Source: Protonemura montana
Taxonomy: Eukaryota; Arthropoda; Insecta; Plecoptera; Nemouridae
Direction of reading: 5' to 3'
Assembly: GCA_947568835.1 (NCBI GenBank)
Contig: OX387603.1
Span: 12,920,651-12,984,650, forward strand
Length of the DNA stretch: 64,000 nt
Part shown: positions 61,173-64,000 of the stretch, piece by piece
Layout: the number at the start of each line of letters is the position of its first letter
Position numbering within the stretch: the first letter of the stretch is position 1
Translations under genes and position numbers: made by a program
The notes under the pieces: generated by a model
Seen by the model: only the letters and a program-made list of their open reading frames with translations
Told to the model about the DNA's origin: nothing
Database searches by the model: none

Positions 61173-61492
61173 ATTGATTGATTGATTATTATGTTTAACG
61201 ACGCACTGTTTTGACAACTGGTCCTGTGACACGGGTCTGATGGGTTCGGTGAGTGAGTGGATGATAATGATATTGACGATATTGACGGCGAATCTTACCT
61301 AGCATAGAAGGAAGGAGGAGAAACCCGGTGCCGGTACGTAGCCTTCTCCTATCGAAGAGTGTAGGACCACCGGCGTAACGTCCCTTGCGAAAAACAGCAC
61401 AACTCGATTTTGATGGGTCACCCATCCAATACCCATTTTAACTTCGATGATATCACGAGAACCCGTGTTTCTGATTCGCCAACCTTTCCCCC
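61173..61492 (-). mobile_element. 5S-rRNA-derived SINE, diverged and internally shortened copy
   Basis: Read on the minus strand, the head retains gggttctcgtgat, atcgaagttaaa and gtattggatgggtgacc of 5S rRNA. About 90 bp between that point and the shared body are missing compared with the copy at 55541. The body motifs gccggtggtcc, aggctacgtaccgg and cctccttccttcta and the tail cgtcgttaaac match that copy. The tail ends in (ATTG/TTAT)-like repeats instead of (TAA)n. No clear target-site duplication was found, consistent with an older insertion. Confidence 0.82.
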
Positions 61493-62497
61493 AATTCGTT
61501 TGGTCAGACGACTCATTGAAGGTCACTGGGAAACCCCGAGACAATACATTTTCCTCCAGAGTCGTTCCAATTTCTGATTATTCCAGAAAGTCTCTAGAGG
61601 ATAGTCCTTGATTCCAAATATACATGAATCACAAATGTGACCTTGAAATGAAGGATAATTCGTTCGTTCCAACGCACCCGTTGGAGCTACACAACCTCGC
61701 TCTGAGACAGCCTTCCAGTAATTCAAAAACACGCTTGTTCCTAGTCATCATTCAATCGTGTGTCATTCCAGCTCACCCACATTAGCTAATAAAGTGAATA
61801 TTATAGCAGCGCCACCCAGTGCACCTTCCTTTACGATGATGCATGCTTATAGTCATATTTTTTAATATACATTCTTGTGTAATTAAACAGATTCATTGCT
61901 TGATAAAAAAATGCAGAACCAGTGCAGTAAACATATTTTATAACTCTCCCTATGAACGAAGGAACCAAGGTCCTCTTCCATTCCTTTCCTTAATAAGTCG
62001 TAAAGTTTATAACGCTATTACAATTTAGACACATTGCTTACTCCCCGATCTCGGTACGCTTACATAAAACCGCCTGTATCATCGCAGTTGGCACGATCAA
62101 CCCGTTTCGCATGTCATATTTTTCATCATCGACGTCGCAGTCAAACAAACACACCAATTACCCGTTCAGCGTTTCTCTGCCAACGCATCCAACGCCGCAA
62201 ACGTCGCCAACGCTGCCGCTGCATCAGCGTCTGCCCCGCGCAGCGTCCTCGCTGTGGCACTGGCACGGGCACGGGGAAATCTAGCGCGCACGCGCACATC
62301 CTGCGCACAGCGATCCGCGGGCCGAGGTACTATCGACCAGCGACAGTGCCGTCCGTCCGACAGCTCGCCGGCTAGCCTCAGATTCAGGCCGACCGCCGAA
62401 GCTAACCGGGTGCGGTCTCTCCGTAGCCATGAGCTAGCAGCCATCTCGCCGCCACCTCCTCCATCCACCATCCGCCATCCATCAGCCGGCAGCAGCC
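61493..62497 (+). promoter_or_regulatory. NCKX upstream region and 5'UTR, CpG-rich without TATA
   Basis: From about 62100 the sequence becomes strongly CG-rich up to the start codon at 62498, the usual look of a TATA-less promoter with a long 5'UTR. The exact start site cannot be read. The region 61493-62090 is AT-rich with nothing recognised. Confidence 0.45.
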
Positions 62498-63238
62498 ATG
62501 GGCAACATCAGCGTGCTGCTGGCAGTGGCCCTGCTCGTCTGTCTTCTGCAAAAACATCTTGCAAAAGTGAGCGCCGCCGTCGACCACGCCGGCCCAGATT
62601 ACGACGACTCTATAATCGAGAACGCGACCACTCCGGCAAATGTGACGGAAAAATCGCCGCTCTTTCCTACCGATTTGTTCACGTTGGAGCAACGTCGGCA
62701 CGGTGCCGTTGTCTTGCATATACTTGGCGTGATTTATATGTTCGTCGCTCTAGCCATTGTCTGCGATGAGTTCTTTGTTCCATCTCTAGACGTGATTATC
62801 GAAAAGTTGGACATTGCCGATGATGTGGCCGGTGCTACTTTCATGGCTGCTGGAGGTTCGGCGCCGGAATTGTTCACTAGCGTGATCGGTGTGTTCGTCT
62901 CCTTTGACGACGTCGGCATTGGTACCATTGTCGGATCGGCGGTGTTCAACATTTTGTTCGTGATCGGCATGTGTGCTCTGTTTAGCCGCACGGTGCTGTC
63001 ACTTACGTGGTGGCCACTCTTTCGGGATTGTACCTTCTACTCGATCAGTCTCATCACATTGATCATCTTCTTCCGAGATAACCATATTCACTGGTACGAA
63101 GCGCTGACACTGTTCAGCTTCTACCTAGCCTACGTCACGTTCATGAAGTTCAATCAGCCGGTTGAGAGGTTCGTCAAGAAACACTTGTACAAGAACAAAG
63201 TTACGCGAGTGCGAAGTACCGACCAGCTAATGCCTTCT
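62498..63238 (+). CDS. Sodium/potassium/calcium exchanger, NCKX1/2 type, first coding exon (partial gene)
   Basis: 247 residues are encoded before a donor CTTCT|GTAAGTAC at 63239, phase 0; the rest lies beyond the window. K+-dependent Na+/Ca2+ exchangers (SLC24) extrude one Ca2+ and one K+ for four Na+ across the plasma membrane. Seen here: a signal-like hydrophobic segment at 5-22, an acidic extracellular stretch with possible N-glycosylation sites (NAT at 42, NVT at 48), and [20 protein letters not shown] starting near 63. The alpha-1 repeat core, [20 protein letters not shown] and [15 protein letters not shown], spans about 112-154 and carries the ion-binding acid of SAPE. Two more membrane segments follow (about 178-192 and 199-217), then the start of the basic cytoplasmic loop ([10 protein letters not shown]). 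The sequence is closest in memory to vertebrate NCKX2 and Drosophila Nckx30C. The alpha-2 repeat is not in view. Confidence 0.95.
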
Positions 63239-64000
63239 GTAAGTACCCACCTTCGTTGGTGAAAATTATCAATCACAGTTTTGCATTGAATATCTGTAAG
63301 CCCACACACTCTTTCTGGTGCTGGTTGAGGACGCATGATTGACGGGGACCCCCGGCGGCTGGAGGGTGTTCAAGCTGCCGCTCGCTGGACCAGAGCTCCC
63401 TGGTGAAACTCGCTCAAGACGGGCTATACCCTGGAGATTACAGGCTGTGTTTCCCCTTTTGACGCCGGAAATCCGGCCAAAATACTTGCTGAATAGGTCC
63501 CTAGTCGTGAAGGTCCTAACGTTGTTTCCCAAAACAGATTCACACCTTGTTACCTTATTTTACTCTTGCCTATATTTGTTTAGTTAATTGATTGCTGATC
63601 GTCATTGCTGATTTTATCGTTATTCTAATCAACTTTCTAGCAAGCCATTGAATGCCTGAAAATTGCGTGCTCTAACTGCCGCTTGCCACGCGAAGTTTAT
63701 TACCTTTCCTTCTTTGAGGTTAAGGTGCAATTAAAGTTAATAATGACCGTGGCTCTGGAATAGAATCGAACTAAATTCATCTCCCGAAAGTAAAATGGAA
63801 ATTACATGGTTCTCCTACACCATGCACGTTAAGGAAACCTATTCCTAGTCTAAAAACTAAAATCCACCCCTGCTATGGCGTCCATGGTCTATAATCATGC
63901 GACCATCTTGAAGAAAGGTGACAGCTATACCCATGGAGCTCTGGTCAAGTCTAGCAGCATGGCTTCACAGTGTCTTGTAGAGGCGGTGGTGTTTGGCACA
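63239..64000 (+). other. Start of the first NCKX intron
   Basis: Begins with GTAAGT. A GC-rich island at about 63340-63480 stands out in AT-rich surroundings and may be a piece of a dispersed repeat. No second NCKX exon was seen before the window ends. Confidence 0.6.

Noticed and set aside
63339..63587. An 82-codon frame in the GC-rich patch inside the first NCKX intron
   Set aside because: No similarity to the NCKX second half and no acceptor giving phase 0; probably repeat or intronic DNA.
1..64000. CRISPR array, bacterial operon or prophage signals
   Set aside because: None seen; gene structure, introns, SINEs and promoters are those of an animal nuclear genome.

Overview
The window is nuclear DNA of an invertebrate animal, most likely an arthropod. 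The genes are split by GT-AG introns, the DNA between them is AT-rich with many microsatellites, and there are 5S-rRNA-derived SINEs. The family set also fits: a scribbler/ZNF608-609 protein, a secreted GH18 chitinase with a CBM14 domain and a TATA/Inr promoter of arthropod type, a Bax-like Bcl-2 protein, and an NCKX exchanger. I cannot name the species; the arthropod call is an inference of moderate strength.

Layout. (1) 2195-14612, minus: the protein-coding part of a scribbler/brakeless (ZNF608/609) gene, three coding exons and 1391 residues, with an approximately 7.8 kb intron. (2) About 14.6-47.0 kb: 32 kb with no gene I can support. It is AT-rich and probably holds the sbb 5' region (CpG-rich stretch at 30.5-31.3 kb) and its regulatory DNA. 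It also carries a 450-bp MITE-like element (15160-15610), a perfect short hairpin (15018-15065), and a 2.5-kb foldback element (41480-44003) that contains a rearranged FEN1/XPG-like PIN nuclease gene. (3) 47033-48706, plus: PIG-K, the catalytic subunit of GPI transamidase, seven exons. (4) 49089-53423, minus: a secreted chitinase with nine coding exons, plus a 5'UTR exon and a TATA promoter near 54.8 kb. It lies tail to tail with PIG-K, and their polyadenylation signals are about 30 bp apart. (5) 55541-55992, plus: an intact 5S-headed SINE with a 13-bp target-site duplication. A second diverged copy in the opposite orientation lies at 61173-61492. (6) 57708-59771, minus: a Bax-like Bcl-2 family gene between the two SINEs, four coding exons, with a long disordered N-terminal extension. 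(7) 62498-63238, plus: first coding exon of an NCKX1/2-type sodium/potassium/calcium exchanger that continues beyond the window.

The five genes are unrelated in function (transcriptional co-regulation, GPI anchoring, chitin breakdown, apoptosis, calcium transport), so this is an ordinary animal gene neighbourhood, not a cluster. The least ordinary content is in the mobile elements: the foldback element with its palindromically split nuclease gene, and the 5S SINE family. Exon borders were placed by reading splice sites and checking that phases join; every assembled coding sequence is a whole number of codons.
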